The position numbers and the translations under genes are program-made. A stretch of DNA of 64,000 nucleotides from Plantibacter flavus. Lineage in GTDB: Bacteria > Actinomycetota > Actinomycetes > Actinomycetales > Microbacteriaceae. The notes beneath the pieces are model-generated. The model was not told where the DNA came from. It was given only the letters and a program-made list of their open reading frames with translations, and made no database searches. The stretch is from contig NZ_FXAP01000006.1 of NCBI RefSeq assembly GCF_900177615.1, forward strand, positions 62,001 through 126,000. Direction: 5' to 3'. Of this stretch, positions 23,517-32,069 are shown in pieces; position 1 is the first letter of the stretch, and each line of letters starts with the position of its first letter.

Positions 23517-23607
23517 CAGCTTCCTTCACCACGTCACGGGGCTCCCGCGCCTCGATGCTCGGCCGCCGGGCTGTGCGCTTCACATGAACCCGTGGTTGAA
23601 TCGACGG

Positions 23608-24948
23608 ATGCCCCCGCATTCGACCGACATCGACGAGCCCGCCGGCGACGCCGCGGCACGCCGACCGGCAGCTCGTGGGCCCCGCCCGAAGAAGCTCGCG
23701 ACCATCGCCCGCCACGGACGACTCAAGCGGTCGAACCCGATCGCGACCGGCTTGAAGATCGTCGCCTCGACGCTCGCGGTCGCGCTGGTGAGCGGTGGCA
23801 TCGTCGCCGGCATCGCGCTCTGGGACGTCGCCGCGACCGTGAAACCCGGCGTCGCGCTCGTCGACTCGCAGGGTGAGGCGGTCACCGACCTGCCCGCGAT
23901 CGGGGCGTATCCGGGTGGCGTCAACCTCCTCATCGTCGGCAGCGACTCTCGTGCCGGGCAGGACCCCGTCTTCGGTGACGCAGAAGAGGAGACCGGCAAC
24001 CTCAACGACGTCACGATGCTCGTGCACATCTCCGAGGACCACAGCAACGCGACGGTCGTCAGCTTCCCGCGCGACATGTTCGTCCCCATCCCGTCCTGTC
24101 CCGACCCGTCCGGTGGCTCGTTCGACTCGATGAGCCGGCAGAAGATCAACACGTCGCTCAGCTACGGCGGGCTCGCCTGCACGGCGCTGACGGTGTCGCA
24201 GCTCACCGGGCTCGAGATCCCGTTCGCCGCGGAGGTCCAGTTCAGTGGCGTGATGGCCATGTCGACCGCGCTCGGCGGGGTGACGGTATGTGTCGCCGAC
24301 CCGATCGAGGACGAGTACACGAACACCTTCCTCTCGGCCGGTGAACACACGCTCGAGGGGTACGAAGCGTTGCAGTTCCTCCGCACTCGGCATGGCGTCG
24401 GCGATGGTAGCGACCTCAGCCGCATCAGCAACCAGCAGGTGTTCCTGTCGGCGATGATGCAGCAGGTCAAGAGCGCCGAGACGCTGACGAATCCTGGAAT
24501 CCTCTACTCCTTGGCCAAGGCGGCGGCGAAGAACATGCAGCTGTCCGACAGCCTGACGAGCCTCGACACGATGATCGCGATCGCCATGACGTTGCGTGAG
24601 GTCGACCTGGCGAACATCGCGTTCGTGCAGTACCCGAACGCGGCCGTCGAGGGTGGCGTCGAGCCGATCGACGATGCGGCGACCGCGCTGTTCGAGGCGC
24701 TCGGCAACGACCAGCCGATCCAGCTCTCGGGTGCGACCGGCGCCGGTGCGGTGGCGAACCCGACCGATCCGACCGCGGTCGACCCCGCCGAGGGCGCGGA
24801 TGCCGGAGCCGACCCTGCCGCGACGGCTCCACCTGCCGATGCGACCGACCCCGCCGCCGGTGGTGCAGTGGTCCTTCCGTCGTCCGTGACCGGCCAGACC
24901 GCGGACCAGCGCACCTGCTCCCGCGGTCGTACCCTCGAGGACCAGTAG
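23608..24948 (+). CDS. LCP family wall-polymer ligase, copy 2
   Basis: 446 aa, paralogous to copy 1 across its length. Basic N-terminus, TM helix at ~44-68, LCP motifs NLLIVGSDSRAG (Arg present), SFPRDMFV and FLRTRHGVGDGSDLSRISNQQ, an Asp/Ala/Pro linker, and the tail TGQTADQRTCSRGRTLEDQ. The start is uncertain: ATG at 23608 (TTGAAT box 6 nt upstream) or ATG at 23584. The longer frame from 23485 runs through the tRNA and is rejected. Confidence 0.87.
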   Translation: MPPHSTDIDEPAGDAAARRPAARGPRPKKLATIARHGRLKRSNPIATGLKIVASTLAVALVSGGIVAGIALWDVAATVKPGVALVDSQGEAVTDLPAIGAYPGGVNLLIVGSDSRAGQDPVFGDAEEETGNLNDVTMLVHISEDHSNATVVSFPRDMFVPIPSCPDPSGGSFDSMSRQKINTSLSYGGLACTALTVSQLTGLEIPFAAEVQFSGVMAMSTALGGVTVCVADPIEDEYTNTFLSAGEHTLEGYEALQFLRTRHGVGDGSDLSRISNQQVFLSAMMQQVKSAETLTNPGILYSLAKAAAKNMQLSDSLTSLDTMIAIAMTLREVDLANIAFVQYPNAAVEGGVEPIDDAATALFEALGNDQPIQLSGATGAGAVANPTDPTAVDPAEGADAGADPAATAPPADATDPAAGGAVVLPSSVTGQTADQRTCSRGRTLEDQ

Positions 24949-25184
24949 GCGTTCCGCTCTGTCAGTGGCCTCGGTCCTCGTCTGGTTCGGTCCCTGTCGT
25001 TCGACTGATCCCCGGGGACCAGAGCGCCGGTCTGCGAGCTGCGCAGCACAGAGCTGCGCCGTACTGAGCGTGTCGACGTGTCGACGTGTCGAAGGGCGTC
25101 TCGGGCCTGATCGACCCCGGGGATTCGTCACCACGCCCATCTCCGGTTATGCTGGTCGTCGTGCGTCCGCTTGCGAGCGCACAT

Positions 25185-25273
25185 GGAGACGTCGCATAGT
25201 TCGGCCTAGTGCACCACCCTGCTAAGGTGGAGTCCCCGTAAGGGGACCGCGGGTTCAAATCCCGCCGTCTCCG
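25185..25273 (+). tRNA. tRNA-Ser (anticodon GCU)
   Basis: 89-nt class II tRNA. Acceptor GGAGACG/CGTCTCC, anticodon loop CTGCTAA giving GCU, long variable arm, T-arm GCGGGTTCAAATCCCGC, discriminator G. CCA is not encoded. A possible TATGCT -10 (25148-25153) lies upstream. Confidence 0.96.
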
Positions 25274-25289
25274 CACTGGATCTCAGCTC

Positions 25290-25315
25290 GAAACCCTCGG
25301 TTCGCCGGGGGTTTC
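25290..25315 (+). terminator. Terminator after tRNA-Ser(GCU)
   Basis: 11-bp stem GAAACCCTCGG / CCGGGGGTTTC with one T-G pair and a stable TTCG tetraloop, starting 17 nt after the tRNA. Confidence 0.85.
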
Positions 25316-25342
25316 TGTGTTGCGCGATGTCTGTCGGAATAG

Positions 25343-25448
25343 CCAGCGCGGTGCGCTGAAGTCACCGCGCCCCGCACACGTGAGCGCGCCCCTCCGGAGA
25401 CCCGCGCCCGCGTCTGTGACCCGCGCTCACGTCAGCGCACCGCGCTGG
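25343..25448. repeat. GC-rich palindromic element, family A copy 4
   Basis: Shortest copy (106 bp): left end CCAGCGCGGTGCGCTGAAGT, right end GTCAGCGCACCGCGCTGG, core GAGCGCGCCCCTCCGGAG. It occupies most of the gap between the tRNA terminator and the DUF2795 gene. Confidence 0.82.
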
Positions 25449-25490
25449 GGAGTCCACCAGGTGCCGGGGCGGGGCGGTCAGGCGGGGTGG

Positions 25491-25745
25491 TCAGGCGGAG
25501 CGACGGAGCTCGCCGTGGTGGCGAAGTTCGCGGAGGATGCCGAACGAGCCGGCGTAGTGCTCTTCGGTGAGCGTGTTGAGCGCGGCGAGCGTCCCGCGGT
25601 CGAGTCCGGAACGGACGGCGATCGACTGCAGTTCGCGGCATGAGATCGGGAAGTCCACGGTCCTGAGGAGGGACTTCAAGTCGGTGCAGGCCGTTGTTTC
25701 TGGCGGCTCCACCGTATCGGGGTAAGGTCTGGCATCCATGTCCAC
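25491..25745 (-). CDS. DUF2795-domain small protein
   Basis: 84 aa. Residues ~24-75 (LKSLLRTVDFPISCRELQSI onward) match the small helical DUF2795 fold, in which a VDFP-type motif and a late tyrosine are conserved. The family is widespread in actinobacteria and of unknown function. The start is probably the GTG at 25745, 6 nt after GATACC; an ATG two codons later is the alternative. Confidence 0.72.
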   Translation of the reverse strand: MDMDARPYPDTVEPPETTACTDLKSLLRTVDFPISCRELQSIAVRSGLDRGTLAALNTLTEEHYAGSFGILRELRHHGELRRSA

Positions 25746-25820
25746 ATTGTCGGTATCGACCCCCGAAAAGGCGACAGTCGGACTCCGTTCTGGCGCAAGA
25801 GGGCGCTAGCCTGACGTGAA

Positions 25821-26747
25821 ATGATGCGAGGGAGCGGCACCGTGCCCGACGACCGCGACACCGGAACGCCGGCCCCGACGGGCCTCGCGTCCGCCGCCGT
25901 CGAGTTGCTGCGCGTCCCCCTCAGCGGCTTCGTGACGGAGCGCAAACGCCTTGCCGTCGCAGCGCGCGACGACGGGGACGACGACCTGGCGACGGCGATC
26001 CTCGCGCTCCGCAAACCGTCGGTCGCCGCCTGGGCGCTCAACGCGTTGACGGCGCACCGCCCCGACCTCCTCGGCGAACTCGAACAGCTCGGCTCCGCGC
26101 TCGGCGACGCTCAACGCTACGGGGACGCCGCAGCGCTCCGCACGCTCGGCGCCGAACGTCGCTCGCTGATCGCGACGCTCGTCACCGCCACCGTCGAAGC
26201 CGCAGCAGCAGAGGGGGCGTCGCTCTCCGGAGCGGTGATCGAGACCGTCCGCCAGAGTCTGCAAGCGGCGAGTGCTGATGCCGACCTCGCCGCGCAGGTG
26301 TCGTCCGGGCGGCTGACCGACGCCCCGACCTCGAGCGGAGCGGGCTGGGGTGGTGTCGTCGGCGGGGCCGGAACCCCCGGTAGACGCTCCACCGCCGACG
26401 GGTCCGTCGGGACGCGGGGCGACGGAGACGGCGACCATTCCCACGATGACGACGACGACCGACGCCGACGCCTTCGGGCCCGGCTGGAGGCGGCTGAGCG
26501 CGACGAGGAGGCAGCGTCCAGCGCGAGTGAGGAGACGATCGCCTTCCTGGACGAGTCGGCGGTCCGGCGAGCGGGACTGCAGCGTGACCGCGAGGACCTC
26601 GCACGGCGGCTCGAGGAGCTCGACGCGGACATCGCCGACGCCGATCGCGAGTGGGCCCGACGCCAACGAGAGGCTGACCGGGCGCAGCGAACGAGCGACG
26701 CAGCACGCGAGGACGTCGAGCGTCTGCGGAGCGCGCTCGAGGACTGA
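25821..26747 (+). CDS. Conserved actinobacterial hypothetical, coiled coil
   Basis: 308 aa, function unknown. Residues ~20-150 form a helical domain (FVTERKRLAVAARDDGDDDL, RKPSVAAWALNAL) that I recognise as an uncharacterised family in actinobacteria. A Gly/Asp/His-rich low-complexity linker (~165-215) follows, then a highly charged C-terminal coiled coil (~215-308, RDREDLARRLEELDADIADA). No enzyme motif was seen. A TAGCCT box (25807-25812) 8 nt upstream of the ATG suggests a nearly leaderless start. Confidence 0.72.
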   Translation: MMRGSGTVPDDRDTGTPAPTGLASAAVELLRVPLSGFVTERKRLAVAARDDGDDDLATAILALRKPSVAAWALNALTAHRPDLLGELEQLGSALGDAQRYGDAAALRTLGAERRSLIATLVTATVEAAAAEGASLSGAVIETVRQSLQAASADADLAAQVSSGRLTDAPTSSGAGWGGVVGGAGTPGRRSTADGSVGTRGDGDGDHSHDDDDDRRRRLRARLEAAERDEEAASSASEETIAFLDESAVRRAGLQRDREDLARRLEELDADIADADREWARRQREADRAQRTSDAAREDVERLRSALED

Positions 26748-26841
26748 GTCGGCGAGCTGATCGAGTCACCGCGGTGCCGAAGCCCCGCCGCGACCGATCG
26801 CCGCTCGAACGTTCCGGCGCACGCACCATGCGGCACGCGCC

Positions 26842-26847
26842 TAGACT
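26842..26847 (+). promoter_or_regulatory. -10 box for leaderless methyltransferase gene
   Basis: TAGACT, exactly 6 nt before the GTG at 26854, the same geometry as serS. Confidence 0.55.
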
Positions 26848-26853
26848 CACCGT

Positions 26854-27822
26854 GTGGGTGAAGTGCGACAACCGGAAGCATCGCGGCGGCGACGGACACA
26901 GCAGCTGGAAGCGGAGCGTTTCGAAGGCATGCCGATCCTCGCCGACGTCCCGCAGCACGATCGGCTGAGCCTCGTCGCCCCCGATCTCGCGTGCACGATC
27001 TGCACCGCGACCCTCGAGCTCGGCGACCGCGTGTTGCGCTGCCCCGCCGGTCACAGCTTCGACATCGCCCGGCAGGGGTACGCCTCGCTCGTCGTCGGCG
27101 GTCGGACGCCGAAGACCGGCGACACGCAGGAGATGGTCGCGGCCCGCGCAGCGTTCCTCGAGGCCGAGCACTACGAGCCGATCGCGGACCACGTCGCCAC
27201 GACCCTGCCGCTCGCGCGTTTCCTCCCGGACGGCTCGGTCGACGACGACAGCGCCCCACTCGTCGTGGACATCGCCGGCGGGACCGGCTACTACCTGGGC
27301 CGGATCCTCGACGCCCGGCCGGCCTGGCGCGGGTTCGGGTTCGACCTGTCACCGCTCGCAGCACGCCGCGCAGCGCGCGCGCACGGACGAGCGGCAGCCG
27401 CCACGGCCGACGCCTGGGCACCCTTCCCGCTCCGGACCGCCTCGGTCGACCACCTGCTGAGCATCTTCGGCCCACGCAACGGTCCCGAGATGCATCGGGT
27501 GCTCCGCCCGGACGGCCTGCTCACCGTCGTGACGCCCCAACCCGGTCACCTCGCCGAGCTGCGCGACCGACTCGGCATGATCGGTATCGCCGAGCGCAAG
27601 GACGCCCGACTGGACGCGCAGCTCGACGGGTTCGCGCTCCGCTCCCGCGACACGCTCGAGTACGCCGTCGAGTTGATGCCGGAAGAGGTTCGCGACGAGG
27701 TCCGCATGGGGCCGAGCGCCCACCACCTCGACGACGACGTCTTCGAGCAGGCGATCGCCGACCTGCCCGGCTACACGACGGTCACGGTCGCCGTCACGCT
27801 CAGCGTCTTCGGGCCAGCCTGA
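26854..27822 (+). CDS. RlmA-like 23S rRNA (guanine-N1) methyltransferase
   Basis: 322-aa SAM-dependent methyltransferase. An N-terminal zinc finger (CTICTATLELGDRVLRCPAG followed by H) precedes the Rossmann domain with VVDIAGGTGYYLGRIL as SAM motif I. This layout is that of RlmA(I)/RlmA(II), which methylate G745 or G748 of 23S rRNA; the latter type (TlrB) gives tylosin resistance. Which base is modified cannot be told here. Leaderless GTG start. The first ~25 residues are Arg-rich and extra. Confidence 0.85.
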   Translation: MGEVRQPEASRRRRTQQLEAERFEGMPILADVPQHDRLSLVAPDLACTICTATLELGDRVLRCPAGHSFDIARQGYASLVVGGRTPKTGDTQEMVAARAAFLEAEHYEPIADHVATTLPLARFLPDGSVDDDSAPLVVDIAGGTGYYLGRILDARPAWRGFGFDLSPLAARRAARAHGRAAAATADAWAPFPLRTASVDHLLSIFGPRNGPEMHRVLRPDGLLTVVTPQPGHLAELRDRLGMIGIAERKDARLDAQLDGFALRSRDTLEYAVELMPEEVRDEVRMGPSAHHLDDDVFEQAIADLPGYTTVTVAVTLSVFGPA

Positions 27823-27861
27823 CGCCGGCCACTCTCACGCCGGCACCTCGAGGCCGGCGTC
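27821..27861 (+). terminator. Terminator after rlmA-like gene
   Basis: Perfect 10-bp arms GACGCCGGCC and GGCCGGCGTC with a 21-nt loop, beginning at the stop codon. No U tract. Confidence 0.6.
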
Positions 27862-27913
27862 GGGGCGTCAGTGGCGCGTCGATACGATGGAGGGCACTCA
27901 TCGAAAGGCGCTC

Positions 27914-28657
27914 ATGACGATCACCGCTGCCGCAGACGGCTCCGCCCTCGGCAATCCCGGACCCGCCGGCTGGGCCTGGTATGTCGACGACGATTGCTGG
28001 GCAGCCGGGGGATGGCCGCACGGCACGAACAACATGGGCGAGCTGCGCGCCGTCCTCGAGCTGTTCCGCGCGACCGAGCACCTCGACGAGGACCTCCACA
28101 TCCTCTGCGACAGCAAGTACGTCATCGACTCGATCACGAAGTGGATGCCGGGCTGGAAGAAGAAGGGCTGGAAGAAGGGCGACGGCAAGCCCGTCATGAA
28201 CCTCGAGCTCATGCAGGAGATCGACGCCGCCATCGCCGGGCGGCGCTACCGGTTCGAGTGGGTGAAGGGGCACGTCGGTCACCGGCTCAACGAGGCCGCC
28301 GACATCCGCGCGCGGACGGCCGCCGAGGCGTTCCAGCGCAAGACGCCGGTGCCTGAGGGACCAGGCTGGACCGGTGCCGGAGCTGCGGCGGCCCCGGCGA
28401 CCCCCGAGACCGACGCCGTCGCTGAGGACGCACCGGAGACGACCGAGCCGGAGCTGTTCGCCGACCTCGAGGTGGAGGAGGAGCGCACCGCCCCCGTGTT
28501 CGACGCGGAGGACGACGGCGCGCTGTTCTCACTCGACGTCGAGCCGACGTGGCACCAGCTCACCCTCGACCTCACGTCCGACGAGCACGAGCGCCTGGTG
28601 CGTCGCGCCCGCGAGGCCGGCACGAGCGTCCAGGAGTTCCTCCGCGGCCTCATCTGA
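27914..28657 (+). CDS. rnhA: Ribonuclease HI with C-terminal extension
   Basis: Degrades RNA in RNA-DNA hybrids. Residues ~1-140 are the RNase H fold with catalytic Asp in AADGSALGNPGPAGWAW, Glu in NNMGELRA, Asp in ILCDSKYV, and the final acidic residue in NEAADIRAR; the basic handle is GWKKKGWKKGDGK. Beyond this, ~70 acidic, disordered residues end in a predicted helical module (LTSDEHERLVRRAREAGTSV) resembling a CopG-type ribbon-helix-helix. Total 247 aa, longer than a basic RNase HI (~150). AAAGG at 6-nt spacing fixes the ATG at 27914. Confidence 0.9.
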   Translation: MTITAAADGSALGNPGPAGWAWYVDDDCWAAGGWPHGTNNMGELRAVLELFRATEHLDEDLHILCDSKYVIDSITKWMPGWKKKGWKKGDGKPVMNLELMQEIDAAIAGRRYRFEWVKGHVGHRLNEAADIRARTAAEAFQRKTPVPEGPGWTGAGAAAAPATPETDAVAEDAPETTEPELFADLEVEEERTAPVFDAEDDGALFSLDVEPTWHQLTLDLTSDEHERLVRRAREAGTSVQEFLRGLI

Positions 28658-28695
28658 TCCAGCCCCCGCGGGTCCACGTCGGGCCCACGGCTCGG

Positions 28696-28779
28696 TCCCT
28701 AATTCAGGAACGCCTCGGCGTGTCGGACCGATATAGGGCGCCGACCTCGCGACACGCCGACGTCGTCCTGAGTTAGGGA
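28696..28779. repeat. Nested palindromic repeat, family B copy 2
   Basis: Outer arms TCCCTAATTCAGGAACG (28696-28712) and CGTCCTGAGTTAGGGA (28764-28779), inner arms CGGCGTGTCG (28716-28725) and CGACACGCCG (28750-28759). Arm sequences are shared with copy 1 at 7787 but the loop is not. It lies between the convergent rnhA and nuclease genes. Confidence 0.8.
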
Positions 28780-28837
28780 AAGAGGAAAAGGAGGTGTGAG
28801 GAGACGGACGGGGCGCGCACAGGGGGAGGCGACCGGG

Positions 28838-29548
28838 TCAGCGGGCGGCGGACTCCGGTGCGCCGTCGTCCTCGGGCACGGCGAAGCCGTAGCTCGCGTC
28901 CACGAGGATCGGCAGGTGGTCCGAGATACCGCGGCGGAGCGTCTGCACCCGGTCGATCTTGAGGCCCACGGACGTCGCGAAGTCGAAGTGCCCACGGAAC
29001 ATCTTGTAGCGGGTGTAGGTGCTGCGGTCGCTGAGGCTCAGATCGTAGCCGCTCTCCTGCATCTTGGTGCCGAGGCCCTTCTGGAAGAGCGGGTAGTTGT
29101 AGTCGCCGACCATGAGCGTCGGGACGTCGCCCATCGCGTGCAGCTGCTCGTGCGCGGCCTTGATCTGGTGCCGACGCAGTGAGTTGAGCGCGGTGAGCGG
29201 GGCCGCGTGGAACGAGGCGACGATGAGTTCGCGCCCGGCCTCGACGTCGGTGAGGCGGGTGCCGATGAGCCGTTCGTGCGCCGGCGCGAGCACCATGTCG
29301 TGCAGCGACTTCTTCAGCGCGAACGTCTGCGTCGACTCGGCGGTGAACCGGTCGCGGCGGTAGTAGATCGCGAGGCCGAGCCGGTTGCGGTGGGTGCTGT
29401 CGGCGAGGTGCAGGCCGCCGAGTTCGGCGGGCAGCTGCAGGGTGTCGGCCTCCTGCAACGCGAGGACGTCGGGGCCGAACTCCTCGGTGAGTGCGACGAG
29501 CTCGCCGCTGGCCTTGTTCTTGCGGAGGTTGTAGCTGATGACCTTCAT
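28838..29548 (-). CDS. Endonuclease/exonuclease/phosphatase family protein
   Basis: 236-aa EEP-fold hydrolase. Metal ligands: Asn in ISYNLRKN, Glu in LALQEADTL, Asp/Asn in VGDYNYPLF, and the catalytic SDHLPILV near the C-terminus. No signal peptide, so cytoplasmic. It could be a nuclease or a phosphodiesterase on a small substrate; sequence alone does not say. A TAGGCT box on the minus strand about 30 nt upstream could be the promoter. Confidence 0.82.
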   Translation of the reverse strand: MKVISYNLRKNKASGELVALTEEFGPDVLALQEADTLQLPAELGGLHLADSTHRNRLGLAIYYRRDRFTAESTQTFALKKSLHDMVLAPAHERLIGTRLTDVEAGRELIVASFHAAPLTALNSLRRHQIKAAHEQLHAMGDVPTLMVGDYNYPLFQKGLGTKMQESGYDLSLSDRSTYTRYKMFRGHFDFATSVGLKIDRVQTLRRGISDHLPILVDASYGFAVPEDDGAPESAAR

Positions 29549-29651
29549 CCCAGCCTCACATTCTGTTGGCAGAGCCCAAGCCTACGGTCCTTCCCGTCGC
29601 CCGATGCTCTGGAGGGGTCCGGACGACGGGTGCGTCGCCGGATGCCGACGG

Positions 29652-31889
29652 TCAGCTCGACGAGTCGACGACCGTGAGCCGTTGGGTGGCGCGGGTGAGC
29701 GCGACGTACCGGAGCGACAGGGCCGCGTGGCCCGTCCCGCCCAGCGCGGCGGGCTGCACGAGGACGACGCTGTCGAACTCGAGGCCCTTGCTCTCGCGCG
29801 CGGTGCCGGTCCACACCCGCGCGCGATCGGCTCCGGCGTCGGCGAGCAGGGTGTCGATCTCCGCCAGGAGCGAGCGGGGTGCGATGACGCCCGCGATACC
29901 GGCGTGTGCGGTGATCGCGTCGACGGCGGCGCGGACCGCCGTCGGGGCCAGCGCAGTGGGTTCGACCGTGAGCTGCACGGGCTCCTCCTCGCCGCGTCGG
30001 ATCGACACGGGCGCCGGGGAGTCCGGGTCGAGTTCGAGCCGGACGGGATCGGCGAGCGCCATGATCTGCTCGGGCGTCCGGTAGTTGACGGTGAGCAGCT
30101 CCTCGGTCCAGCGCGGGAGCTGGGGGCCGAGCAGCTCCTGCCAGCTGGAGCGGGTGGCGGAGGTGCTCTGCTGGTTGATGTCGCCGACGAGCGTCATCGA
30201 GCGGTTGGGACCGCGTCGCAGGACGGCCCGCAGCAGCATGGGGGTGAGTTCCTGCGCCTCGTCGATGATGACGTGCCCGTAGACCCAGGTGCGGTCGCTC
30301 GCGGCGCGTTCCGCGGGGCTGCGGTCGTCCTCCATGGTCTGGCGGTCGGCGAGGTCCTGGGCGGAACGGAGGTAGTCGTCGTCCTGGGCCTCGTCGTCGA
30401 TGCTGATGTCACCGATCATCTCGAGGACGCTGCGCGCGTACTCGACGTCGTGACGGCGTTCGTAGGCGGCGCGGCGCTGCCGTTCCAGCTCGGGGCGCTG
30501 GTCTTCGCCGATGAGCTCGGCGGCCTCGTCGACGAGGGCGATGTCGCCGGGCGTGAGCCGGACGGCCCAGTCGGTCGCAGCTGTGCCGTCCGTTCCGGTG
30601 GCGGGTTCGCGGAGCAGCAGGCGACGCTCCTCCTCGGTGTGGTCGGGAGCGACGCGAGCCAGCAGCTCGGGGTCGGTGAAGAGGCGGTCGATGATCTCGG
30701 CCGGTTCGAGGATCGGCCACATCGTGTCGAGCAGTTCCTCGACCGCGGGCTCCTCGCTCAGCTCCTGTCGGCGCTCGTCGGCGTCCTCGCCGGTGCGGGG
30801 CTCGAAGCCGTCGCGCTTCGCCTCGAGCCCGATGAGGTGCGTCAGCACGGCGCGGTCGAATCGCAGCTTCGCCTCGTTGTGCGGCGTACCCGAGCGCTCG
30901 ATCCCGGCCTTGATCCGGCGCAGGACGCCCGGCGTGACGCGGAGCGGGCCGTCGCCGGCGATGCGGATCGTGACCGGCTCGTCGAGCGGCACCTGGCGCT
31001 CGCGGACGGCCCGGGCGACGACGTCGGCCATCCGCAGCCGACCCTTGAGTTCGGCGGCCTCGAGCGAGTCCTCCGCGTGTGCGTCGAGTCCGGGCACGAG
31101 GGTCGCCGGGGTGACGAGGACGACGGCGGTCTCGCCGAGCGACGGCAGCACGCGGCTGATGTAGTCGAGGAAGGTCGAGTTCGGCCCGACGATGAGCACG
31201 ACACTGCGCATGAGTCGCTCGCGGTGCTCGTAGAGGAGGTACGCCGCACGGTGGAGCGCGACGGCGGTCTTCCCGGTGCCCGGACCACCCTGGACGAGGA
31301 GCGTGCCGGGGAGGGGTGCCCGGATGATCGCGTCCTGCTCGGCCTGGATGGTGTCGACGATGTCGGCCATGTGCTTGGTCCGGGCGCGACCGAGGGCCGC
31401 CAGCAGCGCACCGGACTCGCCGATGCCGCTCGGCTCGTCGTCGCTGAGCATGGTCGTGTCGAGGACCTCGTCGTGCACTTCCGTGACGCGGCGACCGGCC
31501 GTGCCGATGCGTCGGCGCAGGCGGAGGCCTTCGGGGCGGAGCGGCGTCGCGGTGTAGAACGGGCGCGAGGCCGGCGCGCGCCAGTCCAAGAGGAGCTGGT
31601 CGCCGCTCTCCGGGTCGCGCAGGCCGATGCGCCCGATGTGGTGCCGCTCGTCGGTCTCGCGTTCGAGGAGGCCGAAGAGGAGTCCGTAGCTGGACGAACG
31701 CAGCTCGACCATCCGCTGGCGGTGGTGGGCGACCAGGGCGTCGCGTTCCGAGAAGCTCGAGTCGTCGTCGCCGTCGAAGGCGCGGAGGGCGAGTTCGGAG
31801 CGTCGTTCCTCGAGGTCCGACTGCGACCGGATCACGTCGTGCAGCCGATCGAGATGGTCCTGTTCCTCGGCGATCGCGTCGTTCTGCAC
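29652..31889 (-). CDS. HelD-like superfamily 1 ATPase
   Basis: 745-aa UvrD-related protein of the HelD class, which binds RNA polymerase and removes it from stalled complexes. An N-terminal charged coiled coil (EEQDHLDRLHDVIRSQSDLE) is followed by split helicase domains. Walker A is VQGGPGTGKTAVALHR, Walker B is VIIDEAQELTP, motif III is LVGDINQQ, motif V contains ESKGLEFDSVVLVQP, and motif VI is RYVALTRATQRL. Actinobacterial HelD proteins are linked to rifamycin tolerance. The GTG at 31889 is chosen because GGAG precedes it. Confidence 0.88.
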   Translation of the reverse strand: MQNDAIAEEQDHLDRLHDVIRSQSDLEERRSELALRAFDGDDDSSFSERDALVAHHRQRMVELRSSSYGLLFGLLERETDERHHIGRIGLRDPESGDQLLLDWRAPASRPFYTATPLRPEGLRLRRRIGTAGRRVTEVHDEVLDTTMLSDDEPSGIGESGALLAALGRARTKHMADIVDTIQAEQDAIIRAPLPGTLLVQGGPGTGKTAVALHRAAYLLYEHRERLMRSVVLIVGPNSTFLDYISRVLPSLGETAVVLVTPATLVPGLDAHAEDSLEAAELKGRLRMADVVARAVRERQVPLDEPVTIRIAGDGPLRVTPGVLRRIKAGIERSGTPHNEAKLRFDRAVLTHLIGLEAKRDGFEPRTGEDADERRQELSEEPAVEELLDTMWPILEPAEIIDRLFTDPELLARVAPDHTEEERRLLLREPATGTDGTAATDWAVRLTPGDIALVDEAAELIGEDQRPELERQRRAAYERRHDVEYARSVLEMIGDISIDDEAQDDDYLRSAQDLADRQTMEDDRSPAERAASDRTWVYGHVIIDEAQELTPMLLRAVLRRGPNRSMTLVGDINQQSTSATRSSWQELLGPQLPRWTEELLTVNYRTPEQIMALADPVRLELDPDSPAPVSIRRGEEEPVQLTVEPTALAPTAVRAAVDAITAHAGIAGVIAPRSLLAEIDTLLADAGADRARVWTGTARESKGLEFDSVVLVQPAALGGTGHAALSLRYVALTRATQRLTVVDSSS

Positions 31890-32056
31890 GGTGCTCCTTC
31901 TGGGTGTGGCGCGGTCCGTGTTCCGGGTTCCCTGCGAGGACCGCACGAATACGGTAGTCGCTTTCCGAGCCCCTCACCGCCCTTGCGCCTGAGCTCCCAG
32001 AGAGCTGGAGGGTGCTGTCGGGGGTGCCCGTCGGGCATCGAGCGCGAGCGGATCGA

Positions 32057-32062
32057 TAGGCT
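32057..32062 (+). promoter_or_regulatory. -10 box for leaderless DUF4190 gene
   Basis: TAGGCT, 7 nt before the ATG at 32070. Confidence 0.5.
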
Positions 32063-32069
32063 GGCGGGC

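Noticed and set aside
23485-23607. Earlier start of LCP copy 2 inside tRNA-Ser(UGA)
   Set aside because: The codons would lie in the mature tRNA; the protein family begins with the basic segment near 23608.
22900-25140. Long minus-strand open frame (746 codons) opposite the LCP genes
   Set aside because: Antisense shadow of LCP coding sequence and both Ser-tRNA flanks; product is low-complexity Arg/Gly/Asp with no domain, as expected from high-GC3 complement.
23432-25273. tRNA-Ser genes as integration sites of a genomic island
   Set aside because: No integrase, no duplicated tRNA 3' ends, and flanking genes have typical composition and housekeeping roles.
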